From the NCBI GenBank assembly GCA_963675135.1, contig OY776121.1:65736265-65800264 (forward strand): a DNA stretch of 64,000 bases. The letters are read 5' to 3'. Every line of letters begins with the position of its first letter. The stretch's first letter is position 1. Both the position numbers and the translations under genes were made by a program. Shown here piece after piece: positions 1-11,448 of this stretch. The notes under the pieces were generated by a model. That model saw nothing but the letters and a program-made list of their open reading frames with translations, did no database searches and had not been told where the DNA came from. This DNA comes from Galeopsis tetrahit. Taxonomy: Eukaryota; Streptophyta; Magnoliopsida; Lamiales; Lamiaceae.

Positions 1-757
1 AGTGTGTGTACCGTGTGAGTGTATTTATTTTTATTTGTCTTACTCAATGAGTCGTGTTATAATTTTCTTATTCGCCCAAAATCTAAAAAAATATCAGGAG
101 TATATGTTTTATTTTAATTGAATGTTTTTTCTCTCTATATGCAGAACCTAATAGTAGGGGGCACAGACAACAATCGAGTGGGCTATCAACGAAGTTCTCA
201 GACATCCTCACATTATGGAAAAGGCGAAAGAAGAGCTCGACAGGATAATCGGAAAAAACAGATGGGTGCAAGAGACTGACTTGTCTCAATTGCCTTACAT
301 AGAATCGATCATCATGGAAACATTCAGGTTACATCCACTTGCAACATTATTAGCCCCCCATTGTGCCATTAACGACTGCAAGGTTGCTGGCTACGACGTA
401 GCTAAGGGCACGATGGTCCTCATCAACACATGGAGCATAGGGAGAGACCCTTACTCATGGGATGCACCCGAAAAGTTCTTGCCAGAGAGGTTTATGGGAA
501 AAGAAATCGATGCACTGGGTAATGATTTTTCATTTTTGCCATTTGGGTCAGGTAGAAGAAGATGCCCCGGTTACAATCTTGCGCTTAAGATGGTTCCAAC
601 AACGTTTGCAAATTTGTTGCATGGATTTAACTTCAAATTGATAGAGGGAATGAGGCCTGAAGATATATGCATGGAGGAAGAGTATGGACTTACTACACAC
701 CCTAAACTGCCTCTTTCAATCTTCATGGAACCTACACTTCCGCCCCATCTTTATTGA
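1..757 (+). pseudogene. CYP92-like cytochrome P450 pseudogene, last exon (copy 1)
   Basis: Only the 3' part of this gene is in the window: the end of the phase-0 intron (1-144, acceptor gcag at 141-144) and exon 2 (145-757). Exon 2 is 613 nt, against 624 nt in the two downstream copies. The 11 missing bases lie just after GGCACAGA near position 171, where the other copies encode the I-helix oxygen-binding motif GGTDTS. The loss shifts the frame, so splicing as in the sister genes cannot give a P450. Downstream the reading frame is clean from 215: ExxR (ETFR), PERF, the heme-binding FGSGRRRCPG and the family-typical PPHLY end. The decay is therefore recent. Exon 1 lies outside the window, so its state is unknown. 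A sequencing error is unlikely because the change is a clean 11-bp block. Confidence 0.9.
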
Positions 758-847
758 GTTCGATTTGGTTAAGAAACAAATTGATTAATATAAATATATA
801 TATATATATGTCCCTTACTTAGTACCAAATTAATATGCTCTTATATA

Positions 848-1110
848 CTCCCTCCATCCCACTATAAGTTTCCCACTTTCCTTTTTTGGACGTCCCACTA
901 TAAGTTTTCCATTCCATTTTTGGCAAATTATTTTCTCTCTCCCAATCACATCACTTATACTTTATCTATTATTTTATCATACTTCATCTCATACTAATCT
1001 ATTATTTTCTCTCTCACCATCACATCACTTGTACTACATCTATTATTTTATCATATTCCTTAATCAAAACATCCAAAAGAAAAGGGAAACTTATACCGGA
1101 ACGGAGGGAG
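848..1110. mobile_element. Stowaway-like (Tc1/mariner) MITE
   Basis: The ends are inverted copies of CTCCCTCC(A/G)T..., with ...CGGAGGGAG at the right, and both sides carry the TA target duplication (846-847 and 1111-1112). It is 263 bp, AT-rich and non-coding. It lies about 90 bp after the stop codon of P450 copy 1. Confidence 0.85.
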
Positions 1111-1270
1111 TATATAGTATATACTTTGGTAATTCAAGTACTTAAGCTTGTAGCATTGTATTTTAATTTGTCTCTACTTTCTATTGGGCATTTCATATAT
1201 ATCAAATGAATATGCATAACTGATGATTTGGAAGTAGAAAAAAAATTATATCATCAAATGCATGTAATCA

Positions 1271-1861
1271 GGGGCGGAGCCACACTGGGGCCAGGAGGGT
1301 CCACTGGCCCCCCACCAATTATTTTTTTTATATATATACTTCATTTGTCCCGTAATTATTTGTACATTTTTTTTTTGTTGGGACGTTAAAGGATTATTTG
1401 CACACTCTTAATATGGAAACACCCAATAAAATTAATACCCTCCCAACATCATTTTATTTTTAAAATTGTCACTCATTTTTTGCATACATTTTATTTTACA
1501 CCTCACCAAATCACCCAAAATATTCATACTTTAAAAATTGTGCCGATCAAATAGTGCAAATAATAGAATATTGGAACACATTAATGTATTAATTAAAAGA
1601 CATTTACAATCGAAGAAATAATGTTTTTTGAATTTAATATTTTAGCAATTTTTAAATTGTTTCGCTTAATTTTCAATCGAATTATCAAATTAAAACTTCA
1701 AAACAAAATGAAAGTTAGCTTGTTCAATTTAATTTAATGAAATGTATTAACAATTTTATCATGTAAAAATTTGATGAGTATAATAAGTACATATTATTTT
1801 ATTTTTAAAGTAATGTACTAATGTTAATCGGGCCCCCTATCGAGATTTCCTGGCTCCGTTT
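1271..1861. mobile_element. Short non-autonomous MULE-like element
   Basis: The left end GGGGCGGAGCC and right end GGCTCCGTTT form a short inverted repeat. The 9-bp sequence atgtaatca flanks it on both sides (1262-1270 and 1862-1870), the duplication size of Mutator-like elements. The interior is AT-rich and non-coding. Confidence 0.7.
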
Positions 1862-1974
1862 ATGTAATCAAAATAAATATAAATAAAATTAGGAAATTGT
1901 GACGTACAGCTTACCTCATGCGAGGAGAGAGAAATTTGTGTGAGTATAAGTCGTAGCTATACATACTTCTAGGT

Positions 1975-3100
1975 GTATTAGAGACTATATGAGGAAGTTG
2001 TTCTCATAAGCCTTGTTGTTTTATAGATTACCAACAATGGCTTACAAAGTAATTTAGACGAAAAAGTAAAGACAGTAAATGAAATTATAATGTCTTCGAA
2101 AACTTCAACTTTCCAAAAGAGGCAGCTTCCTTCTTTGAGCAACTTCTTAGAATGGCAGGTCCAGAAAGAGAAGAAACAGCACTGTAAAGAGATAGAAAAG
2201 TTAGGGAAAAGAGCCGAGTCAAGGTGATATCTTTTCCCGTAAAACAAACACGTCCCGGCTAGTGTTCACGGAGTGACGAGTTGCTTCGAAAGGTAAAACG
2301 GCTTCGTCTTTGCACGAGCAACACCGCAGCGTACAAAGCTCCGACGAACTGAATACACATTAGAACTGGACTGCACTCTAAATGTAATGCAGAATGCTGA
2401 AAACGGAATGCAGGTTTGCTGGAAAATTTCAAATGCTTATGTGTTTTGCAAAAGGTGAGTTTTCCAAAATCATGCACTCCTATTTATATTATGGCAGTAA
2501 CGGCTGGTCATTATTCCCGAAATGGTAACTTCCAGCACATTAATATTGCAGTTTCAGGAATGGTAACTTCCATTCTGAAACCTCCACGCATTAAGACATT
2601 GTGTACCTGGACTCCCCTGTGTCCAGGTTCTGTCAGTTTCAATTCAAATTCCAGAAGACAATTAATCAGCTTAACTTCTATAGACTTGGGCTGCCCTAAA
2701 TTCGTGTGGGTCAAGGCCCACGTTTTTAGAGCCTCAAAAAGATAGATGGGCCCCCAGGCCCAAGCCCAAAAGTCCACCCAAAGTCCAATTGCCAAGATCC
2801 AAGGGCGGGCGGGCGGCGTGCGCGTGTGGCTAATTGAATGGTTCAATAGTCACTACAATTTGAACTCTCTTAACTAACTCCTATTAATAAGAAGGAGATT
2901 AATTCTCACATTTATCAATGTGGGATAGTTATTAACACTAATCCCAACGCATCACTTCGTCTTAATATTCGTAGTATATTTAAAATCTCAAAATCGACTA
3001 AGTAGGGACCTTTCAACCATAAATTCTTTATATCACACACTAGATTTGTGGGGTATTAGAAAATTGATCTTTATCGGATAGTGTTTAGAAATACTATAAA
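1975..3100 (-). repeat. Degenerate LTR-like repeat related to the solo LTR at 28229
   Basis: Several blocks match the solo LTR at 28229-29535 in the same order. They include the stretch around cgtcccggctagtg (2245 here, 28476 there), actggactgcactc, and a downstream block with cccacattg-type sequence on the minus strand. The ends are no longer recognisable, so the boundaries are approximate. No protein-coding gene is seen here; the open frames at 1978-2846 are incidental. Confidence 0.5.
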
Positions 3101-3730
3101 TTAATAATACAAAATTTCTCATTTTGTTTGTATAGTTAAAACGAATACTATAAGTTAACCTTGTTTGGTTCTTGAGTTTTTTTTTTTTTTTTTACGAAAA
3201 TGTATTTTTTTGACACTGATTCAGCGGAAATTCTCAAAATAATAGAGTTTTTTCCACTTGTTTAGAAAAAAAATTCGATAGTTTTTTTGAGAATTCTAAA
3301 AAATCCGATACTTTTTTCGATAATATATAAGTACTCGACAAAATTACTTTCATGATTTTTTTCAAAAATTCGATCCAATTTTTGTGTTAATTTCGTGCAA
3401 ACTCAGTTTTATGGTCTCAAAATCATACTTCCTCCGTCCTGAGTTTCACTATAAAAAAGAGTTGTTTTACCGATAAAAATTCGGTCGATAATAGTGTTTT
3501 CTGACAGAAATATCGACGGAAAAATTCCGTCGGTGCTAACCTCGTCGGTATTACCGACGGAATTTTTTTTCTTTTTTTTAATTTTTTTTAATTACCGACA
3601 GAATTTATTTAAAAAAAATAGTATATATTTAACCAGGGCCCAGCCCAGGCCAACGAGTTGGCCCAGCCCGACCCAGTCCCAGCAAGCCTGCGAGGGCCCG
3701 AACTTAATTGCGGAATATAAGCGGCATACA

Positions 3731-3783
3731 TGGGATTCGAACCCGAGTGTGTGGGCGCCTAGTGAGGAGTGCCCACCACTCGG
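3731..3783 (-). repeat. tRNA-like block inside CACTA element
   Basis: On the minus strand it holds GGGTTCGAATCCCA, a perfect Pol III B-box-like/T-arm motif, preceded by a GTGGGC...GCGCCCAC stem. It is not a complete tRNA. A comparable block lies at the same relative place in the CACTA element at 31329. Confidence 0.5.
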
Positions 3784-4289
3784 ATAAGTCTGTTTTTCGT
3801 TGATAATTGTAATATTAATTGTATATGTACTTATTTTCGACCCAATTTTTTTTAAACAATTCACAAAATTAATTTCTTTCTGTATTACTATAACTAAATT
3901 TGTGATTTATAACTAATTTAAATTTAATTTTTTTAATTTATATATTGTAAATCTAATTTGTTTATTTTTTGTGTTTTGATTAAAATTCTAAAAAGTTCAT
4001 ATTATTATACATGTTTTACTCTTTTTTTAAACAAATTCATTTAATAATTTTTAATAATTGAACATTCTTTTACTTATATTAATCGACTTATAACTATTGT
4101 ATATGTGTGAATCTTATTTTCAAATAGTATATTAATAATTTAATGTATGCATGCATGCATCATATTTTTATTCAAAACAAGTAAAACAACAAATTCATTT
4201 AATAATTAACATTCTCTCACTTATATTAATCACTAAATTTGTGACTTATAATTATTGTAATATTAACGTTTTAATTTATAAATGGTAAA

Positions 4290-4501
4290 GTCTAGTATGC
4301 ACTCGAGTACATGCTGTGCACCCTAGTCCATGTGCACTTTTCAGTTTACTGACTTACACTTTTTGGTAAATGGTGTTGCACTTTTCAATTATTACTAAAA
4401 ATATTATTATACAGTTTAATAATTGAAAAGTGTAAGTCAGTAAACTGAAAAGTGCAACATGGACTAGGGTGCACAACATGCACTCGAGTCCATAGCAGAC
4501 C
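4290..4501. mobile_element. Foldback (hairpin) MITE nested in CACTA
   Basis: The first 65 or so bases (starting gtctagtatgcactcgag) return almost perfectly as the inverse complement at 4430-4501. The arms share ctagtcca and cttttcagtttactgactta. The whole 210-bp unit could form one long hairpin. It is non-coding. Confidence 0.7.
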
Positions 4502-5800
4502 AACCCTTTATAAATTATAAATGTAATTTTTTTGTTTTAATTAAAATTCTAAAATTCACATGTATAATTTTTTTTTTTTTTTTTTTTTGATTAAATATGA
4601 TTCCACTTATATTAATTACTAAATTTGTGGCTTGTAATTTTTTAAAATTTATAAATTGTAAATGTAGTTTTATTTTTAATTTTTTTATTTTTTATAATTA
4701 TTTTATTTATTAATTCACACAAAGACTTAATTATCATATAAACTAAATGGATATAAACACTAAAGAAATTATGTCCAAACAATATAACATAAAAATTTCT
4801 AATTTAATCAATAATTTCCAAATTTAATATAAAATTTCCTAATTTAATCAATAATTTCCAAATTTAATATAAAATTTCCTAATTTAATCAATAATTTCTT
4901 AATTTAATATAAAATTTTATAATTTAATCAATAATTTCCTAATTAACTTAATCAACAATTTTATAATTTAATTGACATGTTTTAAATTTAATCAAAAAAT
5001 TTTATATTTTAAAATTTAATCAACTATAATTTTTTAACTAACAAATTTTCTTCTTTAATAAATAATTTAATTTTTGCACAAATTTTTGATTTTTTTTTAA
5101 TTTTTTATTTTTTGATTAGCGACGAAAATTTCCGTCGGTAATCACAATTTTTTTAATTTTTTTTTATATTTTGTGGTTAGAGACGGAAATTTCCGTCGGT
5201 AATTTTTTTTTTTTTTTTTTGTGATTGCCGACGGAATATCCGTCGGTAATTACCGACGGAAAATAAATTCCGTCGGTAATACCGACGGAAAACAAATTCC
5301 GACTTTGGTAATCCGTCGGTAATCCCGACGGATTTCAATTCGTCGGTAAAATTCCGTCGGTATTTCGCATTTTTTTTTTGTAGTGTTTGTTTGTGCATTT
5401 ACTATACGCAGGTAGTTTAATGTGTGAGTTGTTTATTAGTATTAAAGGGATAAAGTAGAGGGTATGAAAGTCTTTTGAGTAATAAAGTAAATAATAAAAT
5501 ATTGTGAATGATAAAGTAGAGTGATAAAGTAATGGCATGTTATGTAATTTTGAGATGTTTGAAGGGTGTAATTTAAAGTGAAAAAGTGATTTATTGTCAA
5601 ATAAGAAAATGCACAATTTAATTTGGAACATTCATTTTTTATAAATGCACAATTTAACTTGGGACGAGGGAATACTATTTTATAAAATTTTAAATAATAA
5701 AAACACAATGAAATTAAGTTTGAAACACTCAAACTAACCTAAAATTTAAGATTTTGGGGTGAATGAAGTTAACTGTTAAAGAAAAGGAAGGGTATAATTA

Positions 5801-6977
5801 GGCCCAGGCTATACACCCCTCCATACTTGTTAAATATACCCTACCGATACATGCACCCCAAAATGAATTAGGTTAGATGTACTCCCCTAAAATAACTAAT
5901 ATGTCCTTTTACAAATTTGAATTAAATTATGTATACACCCCCCAATTAAATATCTAAACCCTAATTTTTTCCCACTTCTTCCTCCCACAATCCAAACTGC
6001 GGCGACGCCCCCCAAGCTTCTCCCTCTATTTCGTTTTTTTTTTTCTATAACCAGCGGTCGTGAGCGGCGCCGCCTCCTCCCTCACAAGCGCCGCCGCCGA
6101 CGCCTCCTGCCTCACAAAGCGCCACAGCCAATCATATATGCCTCCCTCGCCCAAGCTCCTCCCTCGCCCAAGCTCCTCCCTCTTTTTTTCGTTATTTTTT
6201 AGTTTTGTAACAAGCGGTTGTGGGCGGTGCCGCCTCCTCCCTCGCCAAGCACCGCCGCCCCAAGCTCCTCCCTCGCCCAAGCCCGCCACCCTAAGCTCCT
6301 CCCCTTTTTTTTTCCTTTTTTTTAAAAAAAAATTGTGTAACTATTGGGGGCAGCGCCGCCCCTCCCTCGCCAAGCGTCACCGCCGACGCTTCCTCCCCCG
6401 CCTTCTCTGCCCAAGGCCGCGCCCCTCTCTCATCCAGTCGCCGCCGCACCTGAACCCTAATGGCATAGGTTTGGTTTTTTTTTTTCGACAAAGTATGTTC
6501 GAAGATAAATATTATCGTCGACAAATTGTTGTCGACGACAGTGTTTAATTTCAAACACACTTTGTCGAAATATTTCTATTTTTTTTTTCTTTCGACGAAA
6601 TCGTGTCGACGAGATTGATTTTCGTCAACCATATGCCTTCTTGTCGATCGACACTGGTTTCTCGAAAATATATTTTTTTTCTTAGATTTCTACGTTTTTT
6701 CTTTGAATTTCTGATTTGTTTTTGTTAATGTTTGGGTGGTGGGGCGTCGGTGGTGTCGGAGAAGGCGGCGGTCGTGGGTGACCGGGCGGCGGTCATGGAG
6801 ACCGTGGGTGGCGGCGGCGGCTGCAAAAGTTAGGGTTAGATTTTCAATTTTAAAGGCGGTGTATTTATCTATGAATATTTTACTAATATGACACATTGGG
6901 TATTTTATACGAATATTAAATTAATAAATATGGAGGGAGAGTGTACTTAACAAAACTGGAGGGGTATTATATTTTTT
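5801..6977. mobile_element. Family A foldback MULE (copy A1)
   Basis: It starts GGCCCAGGCTATACACCCC like the other family A elements. It then has telobox-like aaaccctaa (5957), a C/T-rich island (5985-6460), a TCGAC-rich hairpin core (6485-6660), a GGCGG-rich island and a right arm ending near ctggaggggta. The right TIR is incomplete and no clean 9-bp TSD is visible. Open frames in the GC island encode only low-complexity Pro/Ser/Arg sequence and are not called as genes. Confidence 0.7.
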
Positions 6978-7167
6978 TCCTTAGATTTCTACGTTTTTTC
7001 TTTGAATTTCTGATTTGTTTTTGTTAATGTTTGGGTGGTGGGGCGTCGGTGGTGTCGGAGAAGGCGGCAGTCGTGGGTGATCGGGCGGCGGTCATGGAGA
7101 CCGTGGGTGGCAGCGGCGGCTACAAAAGTTAGGGTTAGGTTTTCAATTTTAAAGGCGGTGTATTTAT
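6669..7167 (+). repeat. 200-bp direct duplication of the right arm of A1
   Basis: 6669-6868 recurs at 6968-7167 with an offset of 299 bp and few differences, including the GGCGGCGG island and the gttagggttag motif. The second copy replaces the expected terminal repeat of the MULE. Confidence 0.85.
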
Positions 7168-7240
7168 TCGCATTTAATCGTCCCCCCACTCATTTATTAT
7201 TTAAATAATATTGTAAAATACCCATAATGTCCTTTTAGTT

Positions 7241-7417
7241 TTTTTTTTTTTTTTTGAAATACATATATACCCATCCCTTTTTCCCCTCCTCATGACTCGA
7301 TTTTTTTTTTTGAAATACATATATATCCATCCCTTTTTCCCCTCCCCATGACTCGAACCCAGGATCTAAGGACTAGGTAGTGGTGCTCTAACCACTTGAG
7401 CTTTTCCACTTTGTCAA
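7241..7417 (-). mobile_element. tRNA-derived SINE-like element
   Basis: Read on the minus strand it opens with a tRNA-like head: AGCTCAAGTGGTTAGAGCA (A box) and GGTTCGAGTC (B box) about 40 bp later. It ends in a poly(A) run, seen as T on the + strand. It is flanked by 15-bp direct repeats, aatgtccttttagtt (7226-7240) and aatgtctttttagtt (7418-7432), the long TSD expected of a LINE-mobilised SINE. An inner part of about 60 bp is duplicated (gaaatacatatata...). Confidence 0.7.
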
Positions 7418-7457
7418 AATGTCTTTTTAGTTACAAATTCTATTTCTAACGTATATA

Positions 7458-7670
7458 CTCCCCCGTCCCAATGAAAGTTACCCAACTTTCTCTTTTCGTC
7501 CGTCCCAATGAAAGCTACATATTTCTTTTTTGATAACTATTCTTTCTCACATTTAATTATATTATTTTCTCTCTCAATCACATCACCTCTAATAAATCTA
7601 CTTATTATATTAGTATTTCTTAACTTTCGTGTCCGAAGCTCATGGAGAGCTTTCCCCGGGACGGAGGGAG
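7458..7670. mobile_element. Stowaway-like MITE
   Basis: The ends are CTCCCCCGTCCC and GGGACGGAGGGAG, flanked by TA (7456-7457 and 7671-7672). It is 213 bp and non-coding. Confidence 0.85.
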
Positions 7671-7689
7671 TAGTAGATATATCACCTCA

Positions 7690-8090
7690 GTTTATCCAAC
7701 TGTAGACACCGTCGTCGCCGACATCACCACCTCCGCCCCACCAACTCCACAGAAACAGTACTATATATAGTCCTATAAAAAATTCAGAAATTTAAAAAAA
7801 AAAAAAAAAAAAAAAACTTTGACATATTTTCGACAAATCAGTGTAAAAAATATACATTATTGTCGACACTGGGTTGTCAATTTATTATTATTATTATTAT
7901 TTTTAAATTTTCGACAATAATGAATAAAAAATATACACTTTTGTCGACAATAGTGTACCTTTTCGATCAACTATATATTGTTGAAAATTTTCAACATTTT
8001 AAAAAAAAAAAATATTGAATTCATTTTTGACAATTGTTAGTTGAAAATATACAATATTGTAAAAAATATAGTGTATATTCTCGATCAATC
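7690..8090. repeat. Fragment of a TCGAC-rich foldback core
   Basis: It holds a C-rich stretch (ccgccccaccaactccac) followed by poly(A) and alternating TTCGACAAATCAGTG / TTGTCGACACTGG motifs like the cores of the family A MULEs. No terminal repeats are visible. It is probably a decayed copy. Confidence 0.5.
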
Positions 8091-9056
8091 CTAATCATGG
8101 ATTTTATGTGTGGTACACAATTAATTATGATTCGTCTGTCCACAGTGTATTCGAGCCTAAAATTAGACATCGCGTGAGAAAAGGCCTGAAATTCGGCCAT
8201 TTTTGTTAATTTTGTCCTAACATTGAAAAGCTTAAAAGTTTTTATTCTACTTATAAGAGCCCATAGAAATAATGTTCTTGTCCTTGCTGGTTTCAAAATT
8301 TAAAAAAAAAAAACAAAAAAAACACACATTCAATTAGTAATAATTTGATTGTTTGTCTTCAAATCTTTTCATTTAATTAAGTCATACATAGTATAGGAGT
8401 ATATGATATAGTCTAGATCTATAATTAAAAACTACTCCAGTTTAATTAGGTATGACACGTAAGTGATTAAGATAACGGACTTCTTGCTTCTTACGTTTTT
8501 TATATTTTTAACTAGTGAAAAACCGCATAAGGTATCGTAAAAGAAATATTACTCCGTTCAATTTCATAATTCTCACTTGGGTTGGACACTGAGTTTTAAG
8601 AAATTTTTATTATTTATGTAAAAAGTGAAAAATGTGAATGAAGATAAGTAAAAATAAAGTAATGAGTGAGAGTAATATTTTTTTTTTAAAAAAAATGAGA
8701 ATTATAATATTGAACATACAAAAAAAAATTAGAATTTTAAAAATTGAACAGAGTGATTATTTTAATAAAATTTAATATATATAATTAAATTGGCAGAGTC
8801 TCATATGGAATATAAAACTCGAGTTGACCGGTTGACTTTTGCTTTTTTTTTTTTGGTTATCAAATGTAGAATGTTACCAAAATACGTATAAATTTATATT
8901 TTTTGTTATAAAATGTAGAATGTTATATATATATGTTTTGAGAGGGTAAAGAAAAAACAATTAAAAAATATAGAATTGGTATAAAATTAAAATAGGGAAA
9001 AACGGTAGGAGAAGAGAGAGAAAGGAAACTGTTTTAATTTGAGGGATTTTAAAATG
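8091..9056. other. AT-rich spacer without a recognisable gene
   Basis: No coding sequence is supported here. A possible degenerate Stowaway-like MITE lies at about 8551-8757 (tactccgttcaa and ttgaacagagtga as poor inverted ends). The remainder is AT-rich with short microsatellites. Confidence 0.5.
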
Positions 9057-9061
9057 GAAGT

Positions 9062-9786
9062 TGTGAGTGTTATTTCATAATCTCATATCAGCTTTGTTAG
9101 TCAGCTAGTAGTAGCAGCTGACTTGGAGTCAGGCAAGCTAACATAGGCCTGATCAGATGAGTAGAAGGTTTTCAGTCAGCTAAGAAGGTGATGCTTAGAA
9201 TCAGTTAAATTGGTCAGATCAGAAGAGGTTGGATCGGCTGAGTAGATGTATATCAGCAGAGTTTGTCCTTTGACTAGATCAGAAGAGGAGATCAGCTGAG
9301 GGGAGTCAACTGATGAGTCTTCTAATAAGCTCATGTTGTACGAGTTACAAGTAAAGGGGCAAAGTTGTCATTTCGATTGGGTAAGGGTCAAACACGTGAG
9401 TTTGTTACAACAAACTAACGGCTTCACGTTTTCAACACCATGCAGCAATCACCATTGATTAGTATAAAATTAATACTATGACACTTGTATTTTGTAAAGA
9501 TTGATGCGAAACGAGCATTCGTCTTTGAGTTGTGAGTTCACGAGTGAAGTGAGGATAAATCTTATTCCGAGTGAATGAGTGTGTAAGCATTTTTTATCAA
9601 TCAAAATTTGAAGTCGTTTGTCTAGTGGATGTAGATCACATTGATCGAACACTTAAATCCTTGTGTGCTCTGTTTTATATCTTGTTTTGTTTGCTTTTGT
9701 GAATTACTATCTTAGTTGGGTTGCTTCTTTTATATCATCTGTTTTCTGCTTGGTTGGAGACGTTTAATCTTGCGTATTACTTGACA
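9062..9786 (+). repeat. Copia-2 5' LTR
   Basis: This 725-bp LTR has TG...CA ends. Its 3' half (9442-9786) matches 17333-17669, and a related reverse copy lies at 61912-62697. The internal stretch 9090-9310 repeats tcagctgag/gatcagaagagg motifs. A TATA-like agtataaaat is near 9461. Confidence 0.8.
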
Positions 9787-9830
9787 ATTGGTGCCGTCTG
9801 TGGGAATCGGAAGTAATCGTCAGATCTAGG

Positions 9831-10281
9831 ATGAGGAGTTCTACCAAGTATAACATTGAGAAGTTCACAGGCATTGGGGATTTTGGGTTGTGGAGAGTCA
9901 AGATGCAAGCTCTTGTGGAACAGCAAGGGTTATTCTTCAGGAGTGAAAGGATATATATAGGTTGTGGTGCCTTGAAGCTGGTATGCAGAAGTGTATTATC
10001 AGCAGAGATGTGACTTTGATGAAAGTAGAATGCCCTTATCAGAATAGGAAAGTACAAGTTCAAGGGCAGCTGATAACCGACCAGACGAGACACAGGTTGA
10101 GGTGGAGCATGTTGACACCAGAGGACCTGTTGAAGATCATATTGATACAGATGAGAAGAGCGGTCCTCATAATGAGAATGATTTTTCAACACTATCAATT
10201 GGCACGAGACAGAACAAGAAGAGAAACCTACCCGCCTCAGAGGTATGGTCAAGCTGACTGACACGTGTTTTTCAATACTCA
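9831..10281 (+). pseudogene. Copia gag N-terminus fused to the post-integrase region (deleted polyprotein)
   Basis: The first about 35 codons from ATG 9831 give STKYNIEKFTG...FGLWRVKMQALVEQQGL, a typical Copia gag (UBN2-type) start. From about 9945 the second frame reads GYRLWCLEAGMQKCIISRDVT, the segment that follows integrase in Copia polyproteins. It then reads VEVEHVDTR...NKKRNLPASERYG with a frameshift near 10016. The rest of gag, protease, integrase and all of reverse transcriptase are missing. The piece cannot encode a working element. Confidence 0.7.
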
Positions 10282-11246
10282 TCTCTCAAGTATAAGAGGA
10301 TCGTAGTAATAAAAGTAAGTGTCCAGTTAAATTATCGAACCATGGGACTAGTTAGCTTGTGTAGCTTTAGTGTTGTACGTTGTCACATAGTTATAGTGAA
10401 AGAGCATGGAGTGAGCTACTAAAACTAAATGCAAAAATCAACAAGATAAATACTAACTAAGAAAGAAAAGCAAGTAAAACAATGATCAAATATCAAATGT
10501 GAGAAGTAGTGTTCGGGTGTTCTTCATTATGTGGAAATCGATTAAAGTTTAACTTGGACGTTTAATTCATTGGTTGGTGTATGATAAGAGCAATCAATAA
10601 GAATGTATCTAATAAAGCACCTAAGATCGGGAGGAAGGATAAAGTCGTTCTTATCCGGGTTATCACACAATTAGAAGATTCTACCTAAACTAACTAATTT
10701 AATCCCTAATCATGCTTTTCCACCTGAATACTAGAAATCAAACTCCTATGTTCTCCTCACTAATCACTCAAACTCTCATACAAATAATTAGTGTAAATTA
10801 ATGGGGTTCTAATGAAAATCACCCAACTCTCGTTGCGATAATCCAATATACACTCAATTCACTCGCCCCCAACCCTCGATTATATGATCTATCAAGACTA
10901 ACCAACTCTCGTTGCACTAATCATGCTTCAACATATAATCTACTAATTGAATTCAAGTAAATGATCATGCAAAACCCATTAATTTAATCAATACACCACC
11001 AATATAATTAAACAATTCAAACTAAACTAAAAATCAAAATACCATCATAAATCCAAACACCCAAACACCAACAAACTCAACCAATAACTAAATTAACAAA
11101 TAAAAACAAGCTCATGAAAGATAAACAATAAAACACATGGATTAAGAAAAATATCACCTTAAATGGTCTTGTAATCCTCCAAAGCTTATAACATAAAATT
11201 AAATACTCAGTTGAGCTCTACTTAAAACATTAAATAAAAGCTAAAC

Positions 11247-11448
11247 TGTGAGAATGTGAGAATTAGGGTTTGATCACCGTTAATGTTGGTGAGTGAGAGA
11301 ACTTATATATATACTGTGAATTACAAAGGAATATATTTACATACTTGTTGCACAAGAAACATAATTGTTGCACAAGAAATAAATACAAATAAATGTAAAT
11401 TCCTATATACAAGGAAGGTAGAGATAATCATGGAATTATCCCTTAATA
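11247..11448 (-). repeat. Copia-1 3' LTR
   Basis: It is 202 bp and nearly identical to 15651-15852. It contains a doubled gttgcacaagaaa motif. The pol frame ends inside it, at 11436. Confidence 0.92.

Larger units (their letters stand above)
3447..5385. mobile_element. Non-autonomous CACTA transposon
   Basis: It begins CACTATAAAAAA and ends TTTTTTTTTGTAGTG, with a 3-bp TSD ttt (3444-3446 and 5386-5388), as expected for CACTA (En/Spm). Both subterminal regions are packed with short inverted repeats of the type TTCCGTCGG / CCGACGGAA, the usual transposase-binding arrangement. The 1.9-kb interior is very AT-rich, encodes no transposase, and carries a hairpin MITE and a tRNA-like block. Confidence 0.85.
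3428..5672. mobile_element. Stowaway-like MITE split by a CACTA element
   Basis: The left piece begins CTTCCTCCGTCC after a TA (3426-3427). The right piece ends in GGGACGAGGGAA followed by TA (5673-5674). If the CACTA element and one copy of its TSD are removed, the two arms are inverted copies over about 30 bp (...gtttgtttgtgcattta against its complement near 5640). Confidence 0.7.

Noticed and set aside
3731..3783. Functional tRNA gene
   Set aside because: Only a B-box/T-arm-like part and one stem are present. No complete cloverleaf or anticodon arm can be formed.
6060..6548. Long Pro/Ser/Arg-rich open frame
   Set aside because: It lies in the C/T-rich island of a foldback MULE, ends in the TCGAC core, shows no domain, and similar frames occur in every copy because of base composition.
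6820..7135. Telomere repeats (TTAGGG words)
   Set aside because: Only one to three degenerate units, always at the same position in MULE arms. They are telobox-like motifs, not interstitial telomere tracts.
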